Shown here: positions 51,147-63,990 of the stretch, in pieces | Position numbering within the stretch: position 1 is the stretch's first letter | How the letters are laid out: every line of letters starts with the position of its first letter | Assembly: GCF_001442625.1 (NCBI RefSeq) | Contig: NZ_LMZQ01000001.1 | Location: forward strand, 372,001 to 436,000 | DNA from: Pedobacter ginsenosidimutans | Lineage (GTDB): Bacteria; Bacteroidota; Bacteroidia; Sphingobacteriales; Sphingobacteriaceae | DNA: 64,000 nucleotides | Reading direction: 5' to 3' | Notes under the pieces: model-generated | Told to the model about the DNA's origin: nothing | What the model saw: the letters and a program-made list of their open reading frames with translations, nothing else | Databases searched by the model: none | Made by a program: the position numbers and the translations under genes

Positions 51147-52075
51147 ATAAACTAGTTTCTATAGTAATCCCTGCTTACAACGAAGCCGATAATATTTTTG
51201 TAATAACCGAAAGTATTAAAAAAGTTTTTTCTACCATCAATTACGATTATGAAATTATCCTGGTTGATGATGGAAGTGCCGATCATACGCTCGAAAAAAT
51301 AAAGGATTATGCCTCAACCGCAGGTAATATATTTTTCCTCGAGTTTTCCAAAAACTTTGGCCATCAACTGGCAGTTAAAGCAGGCATGGACCATGCTTTT
51401 GGCGATTGTGTAATTTCCATGGATTGCGATATGCAACATCCTCCGGAGTTGATTCCCGAAATGCTGCAGAAATGGCAGGAAGGTTTTGAGGTCGTGTACA
51501 CCATCAGGGAAGAAGATAAAAATTTATCAAAAGGGAAAAGAAGTTCATCAAACCTATTCTATAAAACCTTAAACTGGCTATCGGATATTGATCTTGAACC
51601 AGGCGCCGCCGATTTCCGCTTACTTGATCAAAAGGTAGTTAGCATTTTTAGGAATTTCCATGAAAACGAGCCCTTTTTACGTGGTTTGGTAAAGTGGCTC
51701 GGTTTTAAGCAGTTTGCTATTCGTTACAATCCTGCAGCTCGTTTTTCGGGGAATAGTAAGTATACCTTTAAAAAGATGTTAAGGTTGGCGTTGCACGGCG
51801 TTACTTCTTTCAGTATAAAGCCGTTGTATTCGGCAGTTTATCTAGGGTTCATTCTGTCGTTTGCCTCTGTACTGTACATACCCTATATTATTTACGCTTT
51901 TGTAAACCATGTAGAGGTATCTGGCTGGGCCTCTGTAATTATGACCATTGTCTTTTTTGGAGGGCTACAACTCATAATCTTAGGCATTATAGGTATCTAT
52001 GTAGGTAAAATGTTTATGCAATCTAAAAACCGCCCTAATTATATTATCCGTTCAACCAATATTCAGCAAAAATAA
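51143..52075 (+). CDS. GT2 polyprenyl-phosphate glycosyltransferase (ArnC/DPM1-like)
   Basis: 310 residues. The GT-A fold has IVIPAYNEADNI, LVDDGSADHT and the metal-binding SMDCDMQHPPELI. The later part has DFRLLDQKVVSIFRNFHENEPFLRGLVKWLGF. Two membrane helices at the C-terminus (about 230-255 and 267-290) are typical for enzymes that load a sugar onto undecaprenyl phosphate (ArnC, GtrB, DPM1). The product could be the donor for the GT87 protein in the same operon. Confidence 0.92.
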   Translation: MNKLVSIVIPAYNEADNIFVITESIKKVFSTINYDYEIILVDDGSADHTLEKIKDYASTAGNIFFLEFSKNFGHQLAVKAGMDHAFGDCVISMDCDMQHPPELIPEMLQKWQEGFEVVYTIREEDKNLSKGKRSSSNLFYKTLNWLSDIDLEPGAADFRLLDQKVVSIFRNFHENEPFLRGLVKWLGFKQFAIRYNPAARFSGNSKYTFKKMLRLALHGVTSFSIKPLYSAVYLGFILSFASVLYIPYIIYAFVNHVEVSGWASVIMTIVFFGGLQLIILGIIGIYVGKMFMQSKNRPNYIIRSTNIQQK

Positions 52076-52076
52076 A

Positions 52077-52859
52077 ATGGTACTGTTAAGTTTTGATATC
52101 GAAGAGTTTGATATGCCTTTTGAATATGGAAAAGATATTTCTTTCGAAGATCAGATTGCCATTTCGAGGGCTGGTACCATTAGCATTTTAGATATTTTGG
52201 ATAAATATGAGGTGAAGGCTACTTTTTTTTGTACGGTTACTTTTGCCGAAAATATTCCCGATCTGATTAAACGGATTACAGAAACGGGCCACGAACTTGC
52301 CTCGCATGGTTATTATCATTCTGATTTTAAACCCGAACATCTTCTCCAATCGAAACAAAAATTAGAAGAACTTTCTGGCAAAGAAATTACGGGTTACCGC
52401 ATGGCGAGAATGATGCCTGTTGACGAAAGGGAAATTGAAAAAGCCGGATATACTTATAATACATCCATTAATCCAACTTATTTACCGGGACGGTACAACA
52501 ATTTTAATGTCTCAAGAACATACTTCATCAAAAATAACGTATTGCAGATTCCGGCTTCAGTAAGCCCATTGATTAGGTTTCCGTTATTTTGGCTGTCTTT
52601 TCACAATCTGCCTTTAGGCATTTACAAAACATTAGCCAGCTGGACATACAAAAAAGATAAATACCTGAATATCTATTTCCACCCTTGGGAATTTACCGAT
52701 TTAGAAGATTTTAATCGCTTTGGTTTTCCAGGTTATGTAAGAAGAAATACTGGTACAAAAATGGCAAAGCGCACCGAAGATCTTATTTCGTGGATGAAGG
52801 CTAAAAATTATCCTTTTGGCACCTTTCAGGAATTTATCCGTACTATTTCTTCAAACTGA
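52077..52859 (+). CDS. Polysaccharide deacetylase (NodB/ArnD-like)
   Basis: 260 residues starting one base after the GT2 stop. The NodB fold has the catalytic Asp pair in LSFDIEEFD (residues 6-11) and the metal His pair in ASHGYYHS. The second half contains YRMARMMPVDEREIEKAGYTYNTS, FHPWEFTDLEDF. There is no signal peptide, so it acts in the cytoplasm or on lipid-linked substrates at the membrane. Together with GT2 and GT87 it resembles an ArnC-ArnD-ArnT style pathway, though the sugar is unknown. Confidence 0.9.
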   Translation: MVLLSFDIEEFDMPFEYGKDISFEDQIAISRAGTISILDILDKYEVKATFFCTVTFAENIPDLIKRITETGHELASHGYYHSDFKPEHLLQSKQKLEELSGKEITGYRMARMMPVDEREIEKAGYTYNTSINPTYLPGRYNNFNVSRTYFIKNNVLQIPASVSPLIRFPLFWLSFHNLPLGIYKTLASWTYKKDKYLNIYFHPWEFTDLEDFNRFGFPGYVRRNTGTKMAKRTEDLISWMKAKNYPFGTFQEFIRTISSN

Positions 52860-52883
52860 AAACCGCCAATTGTAAACTGATAA

Positions 52884-54656
52884 CTATTTATACGTTTCGG
52901 CTAATTTAAGCGCATTGTAGGCATTAACAATTCCTCCGCTGACACATATTTCGCTAAAGAGCACACGGGTGTTCTCGCCTTTTTCATTTTTGTATTTTAT
53001 CTTGTGTGCAACTTTCGACACAGATTTAATGATGATATCTCTTACCTGAGCAGGCTTTAACTCCGGATAGTAGCTCAAAATCAGCGCAGCCAAACCAGCC
53101 ACAACGGGCGAGGCCATACTCGTTCCGTCAGCTTCTTCATATTTATTATCAGGAACAGTTGATTTGATTAAAAATCCAGGGGCAAAAACATCTACATTAT
53201 ATTTGCCATAGTTAGAGAAATCGGCTTTCAGGTTATCATCATCTTTATAAGCACTTGCACCTACTTCAATCCAATTACTGGCATGGGGCAGCTTAAACTT
53301 TGCTGAGTCGATTGGTACAGGTTTTACTAATGCAGATCGGTCATAAGCTGGCCTCATACCCATTCCGTTATTTTGTGACATAGGCCTAGGTGGGGTAAAA
53401 TCTGGCTTGCTAGGCTTTTTATTGGCTTCTTTATAAAATTCAGCCTCTTTACTGTCGAAAAACTTATTAGGAAAATTCTCCTCAATATCATTATTCTGGT
53501 TATCGTTTCCGGCTGCATGCACCAATAATACACCTTTAAGTTCCGCATATTTTACTGCCGAGTCTACTGCTTTTTTATCCCACTTGTAGCTTTTACCAAA
53601 ACTCATATTAATTACTTTAGCACCATTATCAACCGCGTATCTGATGCCATTAGCTACATCTTTATCACGCTCATCTCCTGTAGGTACCACCCTAATGGCC
53701 ATAATACTTACATTATTGGCTACACCCAAAATACCTGCCGAATTTGTACGATCAGCACCAATAATCCCCGATACGTGTGTACCATGAAAAGCATCAGGGC
53801 CTTTTACATCATTGTTCCCATAATCTTTCTGATAAGGATTACTATAATCATCGCCAACCAGTTCTGCACGCATATCATATTTAGGGTTTAAATTGTACTT
53901 TAGCATCGCATCGTATTGCTTGTACCCTTCTTTTATATTTTTATAAAATTTCTCGAAACTACCATCCTCTTTAGCACCTTTTCTGATGATTGTTTTTACC
54001 TGCTCTTCAGTTTCATCATCGGCTTTATATCGGTCAACATCCTCCATCGTCGGGATCTCCTTTTTATTGATCTTGGCTACAGAATCTAAAACTTTGTTAA
54101 TGGCAATCAGAACAGAAAAAGTATTGCTGGCATCTTCGTATTTCTTACCGAAATCACCTACCATCTTCTTATAGAGTTTAAATTCTTCCTTCTGAGTACT
54201 ATCTAAAGGCGTTAAATTTGTTGTTGATTGATATTTAGGCGTATAAATCCTTAACAAACGTACCAATTCCAAATTATCAAATTCTAGATTACCTTTTTTT
54301 GAACCAATGAAATTCCAGCCATGGATATCGTCAACATAACCGTTACCATCATCGTCTATTCCATTTCCCGGGATTTCTTTTTTATTCGTCCATAAAACAG
54401 ATTGTAAATCAGGGTGATTGGTATCTACCCCACCATCAATTACCGCAACAATAACATTTTGCTTAGGTTTTTTATCTTTTAAAAGTTCACGATAAGCTTT
54501 CTCCGTACTGATACCAAAATATCCATTCTCCAATAAATCGAGATTAAACCAATTTGCAGGGAGTTGTACATTCTTACTTTGAGCAAAAACACCAAAATTT
54601 ATACACAAAATAAAAGCAAGAAAAGTTAATTTCTTAAGGTTCACATTCATCATCAT
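52884..54656 (-). CDS. Secreted subtilisin-family (S8) protease with internal insert
   Basis: 590 residues with a signal peptide (FLAFILCINFGVFAQ). The catalytic triad is intact: Asp in VAVIDGGVDTNHPDLQ, His in HGTHVSGIIGA and Ser in GTSMASPVVAG. The distance from Asp to His is about 210 residues, much longer than in subtilisin, owing to a charged helical insert (about residues 130-285). Bacteroidota S8 proteases with such inserts are known. There is no C-terminal sorting domain of the type IX system visible. It converges with the glycan operon (24-nt gap). Confidence 0.93.
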   Translation of the reverse strand: MMMNVNLKKLTFLAFILCINFGVFAQSKNVQLPANWFNLDLLENGYFGISTEKAYRELLKDKKPKQNVIVAVIDGGVDTNHPDLQSVLWTNKKEIPGNGIDDDGNGYVDDIHGWNFIGSKKGNLEFDNLELVRLLRIYTPKYQSTTNLTPLDSTQKEEFKLYKKMVGDFGKKYEDASNTFSVLIAINKVLDSVAKINKKEIPTMEDVDRYKADDETEEQVKTIIRKGAKEDGSFEKFYKNIKEGYKQYDAMLKYNLNPKYDMRAELVGDDYSNPYQKDYGNNDVKGPDAFHGTHVSGIIGADRTNSAGILGVANNVSIMAIRVVPTGDERDKDVANGIRYAVDNGAKVINMSFGKSYKWDKKAVDSAVKYAELKGVLLVHAAGNDNQNNDIEENFPNKFFDSKEAEFYKEANKKPSKPDFTPPRPMSQNNGMGMRPAYDRSALVKPVPIDSAKFKLPHASNWIEVGASAYKDDDNLKADFSNYGKYNVDVFAPGFLIKSTVPDNKYEEADGTSMASPVVAGLAALILSYYPELKPAQVRDIIIKSVSKVAHKIKYKNEKGENTRVLFSEICVSGGIVNAYNALKLAETYK

Positions 54657-55150
54657 AATATGTACGTAATACTACAATAATACGGTTTTATTACCTTGAG
54701 GCTGAAAGATTTTACATTTTTTAACATGAGTAAAATAATCATCTTTTGAATAGCTATCGTTGAACCGAATCCAGAAGATTAAATATTTTGATGTTTTGGA
54801 GCGCAATAGCAGTAACATGTAGGCTGGGTTCCGTCCTGCTGTCCGCTGCAATCCTTTTGGATATCCGCGCTGATCAAACAATACATCTTTAACCAAAAGG
54901 GATTTCCGCTGCCATCAGGGCTATTGAACCTGGGCCAGTAGTGTAAAACTCAGCGGGGAACAGCGTAATCTGCGGGAACAGGCCCTTAACCTATCCTGAC
55001 TCCTTAACGGCAGAAATAACCGCTGTTACAATTCCTTCACCAGTAAAGGGATCAAGGGCATTAAGAAGATCATATTGAAACAGTGCCTTAACCTGTCTTA
55101 ACTCCTTAATGTTGAAAAGTGAACGCTACGGAACAGAAAGCCAATAAACC
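54657..55150. other. Intergenic region with decayed repeats
   Basis: About 500 nt without a convincing gene. Two near-copies, cccttaacctatcctgactcctt (about 54986-55008) and ccttaacctgtcttaactcctt (about 55087-55108), and a gcgcaatagcagtaacatgt...gctgtccgctgcaatcc segment resemble scattered repeats of this group. A 74-codon frame at 54672-54896 (minus) has no homology that I can recognise and is not annotated. Confidence 0.5.
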
Positions 55151-55155
55151 AAGAA

Positions 55156-55183
55156 AACCCTTCAACATTTCTGCTGAAGGGTT
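55156..55183 (-). terminator. rRNA operon terminator
   Basis: aacccttca-9-nt loop-tgaagggtt, followed on minus by ttcttggttt. It is about 12 nt past the 3' end of the 5S rRNA gene. Confidence 0.85.
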
Positions 55184-55194
55184 TCTTTTAAGAT

Positions 55195-55304
<110 letters not shown>

Positions 55305-55389
55305 ATTTCTTTAGATAAGCTATCTCGAGCTTAAATGACATATTATTGAAAGAAGTTATTATGAAGAACAAACAACAGTCTGTTTGCTT

Positions 55390-58260
<2,871 letters not shown>

Positions 58261-58697
58261 CTTCTACTCATATGCCTTTTGCGCCATATGGTATGCTTTT
58301 TTTGCTCTTGTCATGATGTCTCATACTTATTCTTCACTTGCGTGTTGTTTAAGCGAGCACAAACACAACAGTCGCCTATTGTTGTTTGCTCTTCTTTTTT
58401 AACTTCTTCCAATATGTCAAAGAACTTTATTAAGGTGTAAGGTTTAGGGTATAAGGGTGGAGGGTTTCATTGTCCTCTGCCCAAGCCTAAGCTTATTCCT
58501 TATTAGTAAAAACTGCGGTCTCGAACCGTTTCAGATGTCTGTTTATTTCATCTGTGCCCCCTGGCGTTTCTTCTTTCTTAATCTTTATGTCAATGTATAT
58601 TATCTATCCCGATAATAAGGTGTTTATTCTGTTGCGGTGTGTTTCAGCTATAGCTCTTACCCTATACCCTCTACCTTTTAACCCTCAACCTTTAATG
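58261..58697. other. Spacer between 23S rRNA and tRNA-Ala
   Basis: It contains two related stretches in opposite orientation: gtttagggtataagggtgga (about 58441-58460) and accctataccctctaccttt (about 58659-58678). A third, attaccctataccttaattc, lies at about 59179-59198 ahead of the 16S gene. They may pair during rRNA processing. No gene is seen. Confidence 0.5.
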
Positions 58698-58741
58698 GTG
58701 GAGAATAACGGTCCCGATAGCTATCGGGACGAACCGTTAAC
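58698..58741. repeat. tRNA-Ala 3' fragment interrupted by an 18-bp palindrome
   Basis: ggagaataacgg and cgaaccgtt repeat the 3' part of the adjacent tRNA-Ala (58759-58832). Between them lies tcccgatagctatcggga (58712-58729), a perfect palindrome, in place of the three bases agt of the intact gene. It is a non-functional duplicate. Confidence 0.8.
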
Positions 58742-58758
58742 CGGTTGCCATTCTTCAG

Positions 58759-58832
58759 TGGAGAATAACGGAGTCGAACCGTTGACCTCCTGCGTGCAAG
58801 GCAGGCGCTCTAGCCAGCTGAGCTAATCCCCC
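58759..58832 (-). tRNA. tRNA-Ala (anticodon TGC)
   Basis: 74 nt without encoded CCA. Acceptor stem gggggat/attctcc with two G-T pairs, anticodon loop with TGC inside gccttgcacgc. It lies in the rRNA spacer together with tRNA-Ile, as is usual. Confidence 0.95.
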
Positions 58833-58909
58833 AGATTTTAGTTAACACTTAACAGTTCTCAGTTATCAAAACTGTATACCGTAAACCGCCAATTGAAAAC
58901 TCAAACGTG

Positions 58910-58984
58910 TAGTCCCGTCCAGATTTGAACTGGAGACCCCTACATTATCAGTGTAGTGCTCTAACCAGGCTGAGCTACGGGACT
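58910..58984 (-). tRNA. tRNA-Ile (anticodon GAT)
   Basis: 75 nt. Acceptor stem agtcccg/cgggact, anticodon stem-loop ctaca-ctgataa-tgtag, T-arm tccagttcaaatctgga. CCA is not encoded. Confidence 0.95.
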
Positions 58985-59237
58985 TTGCTTTTTCGGCAGC
59001 ATCTGATGCAGTATATAGTATCTTACCGCTACCGCTTTTCCTTTGCTAACCTCAGCTTTGTTCCGTTATGCTGTTGCCATTGGGCTATCGCACACCGTTT
59101 CTTCTGGGTGTTTCTTTTTTTCTCTTGTATTTTTTAAAGTATCCGGTACGGTATGGTGACCTTAAGCCTTCTACCTTATTACCCTATACCTTAATTCGAA
59201 ATATCATGTTGCGTGGCGAGTAGGCGGTGCTACTCCA

Positions 59238-60759
<1,522 letters not shown>

Positions 60760-61090
60760 TAAAATGTGTTGTAAGATGCTGACCAGTTTTAACTATTGTT
60801 AAAAATAGTCTTCTTTTTGTTATGTTGTCTGTTAGACACCACCTTTAAAATAAAGCTACGTAATCATGTACTTTGATCGGTACTCCATTACCTCGCTACG
60901 CTACATTGACATCTCTTTTAAGAACTTGCTGACCTGGTAAGCCTCACGGCCGGTCACTTATATATCTTCGGTTTCAGTTCGTTCAAGTCTTGTTCGTCTT
61001 AAACGTGTTTCCATCCGTTTCAATCTTTTTTCTGTTACCTTTCCGACATCCGCCGTTCCGGTTTTTCCCGCTTCCTTTCGGTTGGGAGTG

Positions 61091-61121
61091 CAAAGGTAAG
61101 GAACTTTTCCGAACTTCCAAA
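61091..61121 (-). promoter_or_regulatory. rRNA promoter P3 (proximal)
   Basis: On minus: tttg, 19 nt, tacctttg. Both elements match the Bacteroidota consensus TTTG-N19-TAnnTTTG exactly. Confidence 0.85.
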
Positions 61122-61215
61122 TAAAATAAATTTTATTTTTTCGTCTTCTTTTTTTTCCTTCCTCTTATTTCATATGCCGGTGTTGACCAGCTTTCCGTTC
61201 TTCCGATCCGGGCTG

Positions 61216-61246
61216 CAAAGGTAGCAATCTTTTCTTCTCCCGCAAT
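61216..61246 (-). promoter_or_regulatory. rRNA promoter P2
   Basis: On minus: attg, 19 nt, tacctttg. The -7 element is exact, and the -33 has one mismatch. Confidence 0.8.
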
Positions 61247-61323
61247 ATTTATTTTAAAATAAATCCTTGCCTACGCTCTCCAATGCCATCCTTTCAACCA
61301 AACCCTTCCTCCGAAGCGGGATG

Positions 61324-61354
61324 CAAAAGTAGAAAAAATCAACACTAATGCAAA
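61324..61354 (-). promoter_or_regulatory. rRNA promoter P1 (distal)
   Basis: On minus: tttg, 19 nt, tacttttg. Exact consensus at both elements. It lies about 565 nt from the 16S gene; the leader 60760-61090 contains no gene. Confidence 0.8.
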
Positions 61355-61673
61355 GCTTTTCTAACGATTATCCAAAGGTTTCGGATAACTGCGTGGTTTT
61401 CAACAGGAAAAAGTTTTACAGATAGCCAAACTTTTTAAGGAAACAGGTGTTTAGGGACAGCTGCATCCCTTCAGGTTTCCAGGGTTCCCCTGCGCCCGGC
61501 CGTTTAAAACTTAGGAAACCCCTGCCACCTAAACCCGATTGAAATGGAAAGCCCGTAGCGCAGCGAGGACTTGAAATGAAAAGCGGGAACAAACCTATAT
61601 AGTAGCACCAAAACTGCTTTCCTAAAAAAACACGCTTACATATAGTAGTAAGATAACCTGTGCAGCCTGAATA

Positions 61674-61721
61674 GACTTCCGAAGTTTTCCAACGCCTATG
61701 CCTATTGAAACTTCGGAAGTC
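61674..61721. repeat. Long inverted repeat upstream of comF-like gene
   Basis: gacttccgaagttt (61674-61687) and aaacttcggaagtc (61708-61721) are perfectly complementary over 14 bases with a 20-nt loop. It ends 24 nt before the comF-like ATG, so it lies in the leader or promoter. The gap 61355-61673 holds no gene; 61534-61600 (cccgattgaaatggaaagcc, cgtagcgcagcgaggacttg) looks like another scattered repeat. Confidence 0.7.
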
Positions 61722-61745
61722 AAAAATATTTTATAAATTAGTTAG

Positions 61746-62444
61746 ATGCTTCTGGTTAAACAATGGACTTCTGATTTATTTGGACTGCTATTCCCAAATT
61801 TATGCAATGCATGTGGCAATTCTTTGTTTCGCCACGAACAGTTGATTTGTTTAAAATGCTTACACGATCTTCCTTTTACAGATTATCACCAACATGCAGA
61901 CAATAGGGTTGCCAAACAATTATGGGGCCGCTTACCACTTAATGCGGCAATGGCCATGTTATATTTTAGAAAAGGAGCGAAGGTTCAAAACTTAATCCAC
62001 AACTTAAAATATAATGGCAGAACTGATGTTGGGGTACTACTAGGCAATATGCTGGGAGAGCGGCTAAAAACAGGAATTCTTTACCAAAGCATCAACATGG
62101 TTATCCCAGTTCCTTTGCATCGTAAAAAATATAAACTTAGGGGTTATAACCAAAGTAGCTTTATTGCAGAGGGAATTGCATCGCAGATGGGAATCGATGT
62201 TAGCGAAGACCACCTTATCCGGACTACTTCAACGGAGAGCCAAACAAAAAAAAGCAGGTATAACCGGTATGAAAATATGAAAGATGTTTTTCAGGTAAAT
62301 TCTGCTGAAGATATAATTGGTAAACATATTTTACTGGTTGACGATGTAATTACTACCGGGGCAACACTTGAAGCATGCGCCAATACACTCTTAGCTATTG
62401 GGGCGGCAAAAGTGAGCATTGCGGCTCTTGCCTTTGCAGAATAA
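61746..62444 (+). CDS. ComF-family phosphoribosyltransferase-like protein
   Basis: 232 residues. The N-terminal zinc-type cysteines (CNACGNSLFRHEQLICLKC) are followed by LKYNGRTDVGVLLGNMLGE and PVPLHRKKYKLRGYNQSSFIAEGIA. The PRPP-binding loop LLVDDVITTGATLEAC is at about residues 195-210. ComF proteins take part in DNA uptake in competent bacteria and have phosphoribosyltransferase folds, but their reaction is not established. It lies 60 nt upstream of the beta-helix lipoprotein gene. Confidence 0.93.
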   Translation: MLLVKQWTSDLFGLLFPNLCNACGNSLFRHEQLICLKCLHDLPFTDYHQHADNRVAKQLWGRLPLNAAMAMLYFRKGAKVQNLIHNLKYNGRTDVGVLLGNMLGERLKTGILYQSINMVIPVPLHRKKYKLRGYNQSSFIAEGIASQMGIDVSEDHLIRTTSTESQTKKSRYNRYENMKDVFQVNSAEDIIGKHILLVDDVITTGATLEACANTLLAIGAAKVSIAALAFAE

Positions 62445-62504
62445 CTAAGACTATATAGTTTAAGCGCTATTGTAAGTAGCCAAACATTTTTCTAAGTTTG
62501 ATTT

Positions 62505-63878
62505 ATGCGTTTAAATATTGGTTTAGTGCTTTTAATTTTATTCTTTTGTTCAGCTTGCAGGAAGGGGGAGCGTATAACCACAGATCCGAATGCAAAACTA
62601 AACATCTCTAATAAAGAAGTATTATTTGATACCATTTTTACATCAGTAGGATCAACTACCAAAAGAATAAAACTCGTTAACTGGAACAATGATGCAGTTA
62701 AAGTTTCCGAAATCAGGTTATCAGGTGGCAATACTTCGGCTTTTAGCATTAACATTAACGGAGAGCAAACGCAGAACAAAAATGACCTCATTATAAATGG
62801 CCGGGATTCTATAAACCTTTTTGTCAAAGTTTCGATCAACCCAAATTCAGCTAACCTGCCCTTTCTGGTTCAAGATTCTATCATATTAAATACAAATGGG
62901 AATAAACAGGTGATTCAGCTTTTAGCTTATGGGCAGAATGCTGTATTTGTTAATGAATCGACAATTAATGCCAATGCCATCTGGACAAAAGCTTTACCCT
63001 ACATTATTAACGGATCGTTAACTGTTAAGAGCGGGGGCTCACTAACCATCCAACCCGGAACTAAAATTTATTTCCACAAAGATGCCAATTTAAACATAGA
63101 AGGGAACCTAATAGTTAATGGCAGCCTTACTGAACCTGTACTATTTTGTAGCGATAGACTGGAATATATATATAGCGATGAGCCTGGACAATGGAAAGGG
63201 ATTTTCTTAAAACGAACCGGATATGGATTGATTAAAAATGCGATCATCAAAAATGCGTCTGTTGGCATTACCTCCGATTCTTTGTCCGTTAACAACAATC
63301 CCAAATTAATTTTAAGCAATAGTATTATTAAAAACATGCAGGTGGCGGCTTATATTGGCTACCACTCGGAGCTGCTTGCATTTAATAATTTGATGTATAA
63401 CTGCGGGAATTACTTAATATATGCTGCAGGGGGCGGGAATTACAACTTAAAACAGAATACTTTTGCTGGTTATAACTCAAATTTCCCACGTAAAACTGCT
63501 TCGCTGAGTTTTTCAGATTATTTATCGGCAAATGCTTATAATAAACTTCAGGTAGATTTAACCAATAATATCATATGGGGGAGTTTAACGAATGAACTGG
63601 ATATCCAAAAGAAAACGTCTGCAATAGTACAATTCAATTTATGGAGCAATTTAATCCGATCTACCAACAGCGCTTACAGCAACAATGGCAATATTTTAAA
63701 TACCGACCCTCTTTTCATTAATCAGGATCTTGAAGATTTTCGGGTATCTCCCGGTAGCATTGTCAGAAAAAAGGGAGCTGATTTAAGTACCGATCCGTAT
63801 TTCTTTAATTACCTTAATCAGGATGCGAAAGGAAATGCAAGAATTTATCCCTCAACCTTAGGTAGTTACGAGAAATAA
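62505..63878 (+). CDS. Right-handed beta-helix lipoprotein
   Basis: 457 residues. A lipobox (LFFCSACRKGE, Cys near residue 18) is followed by an Ig-like beta-sandwich (about 30-145; DTIFTSVGSTTKRIKLVNWNNDAVKVSEIRL). Repeated short strands with Asn/Gly ladders (ILSNSIIKNMQVAAYIG, LLAFNNLMYNCGNYLIYAAG) suggest a beta-helix, as in right-handed parallel beta-helix domains. It is probably outer-membrane anchored. The ComF-like and beta-helix genes are neighbours in several Bacteroidota as far as I recall; the function is unknown. Confidence 0.8.
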   Translation: MRLNIGLVLLILFFCSACRKGERITTDPNAKLNISNKEVLFDTIFTSVGSTTKRIKLVNWNNDAVKVSEIRLSGGNTSAFSININGEQTQNKNDLIINGRDSINLFVKVSINPNSANLPFLVQDSIILNTNGNKQVIQLLAYGQNAVFVNESTINANAIWTKALPYIINGSLTVKSGGSLTIQPGTKIYFHKDANLNIEGNLIVNGSLTEPVLFCSDRLEYIYSDEPGQWKGIFLKRTGYGLIKNAIIKNASVGITSDSLSVNNNPKLILSNSIIKNMQVAAYIGYHSELLAFNNLMYNCGNYLIYAAGGGNYNLKQNTFAGYNSNFPRKTASLSFSDYLSANAYNKLQVDLTNNIIWGSLTNELDIQKKTSAIVQFNLWSNLIRSTNSAYSNNGNILNTDPLFINQDLEDFRVSPGSIVRKKGADLSTDPYFFNYLNQDAKGNARIYPSTLGSYEK

Positions 63879-63954
63879 TTTATTTTTTTTATTTTCTCAA
63901 AACAAAATGGCGATAATTTCCGTTTATATATTCGAGAGCGTTAATTTAGATGGT

Positions 63955-63990
63955 AAGGGTCGATATTTCTTCTAAAGAATATCGGCCCTT
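63955..63990 (+). terminator. Intrinsic terminator
   Basis: A 13-bp stem aagggtcgatatt/aatatcggccctt with one G-T pair and a 10-nt loop, followed by tactttttac. It lies 76 nt after the beta-helix gene and probably ends that transcript. Confidence 0.8.

Noticed and set aside
54672..54896. 74-codon minus-strand frame upstream of the subtilase gene
   Set aside because: It has no recognisable motif and overlaps a segment that looks like scattered repeat DNA; composition is not convincing.
61366..61400. Inverted ttatccaaa...ggataa and ttttcaaca motifs that resemble DnaA boxes
   Set aside because: Only two imperfect boxes, no AT-rich unwinding region with clustered boxes and no dnaA or dnaN gene nearby, so a replication origin is not supported.
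63907..63975. 22-codon frame MAIISVYIFES... near the window end
   Set aside because: It runs into the loop of the terminator hairpin and has no context support.
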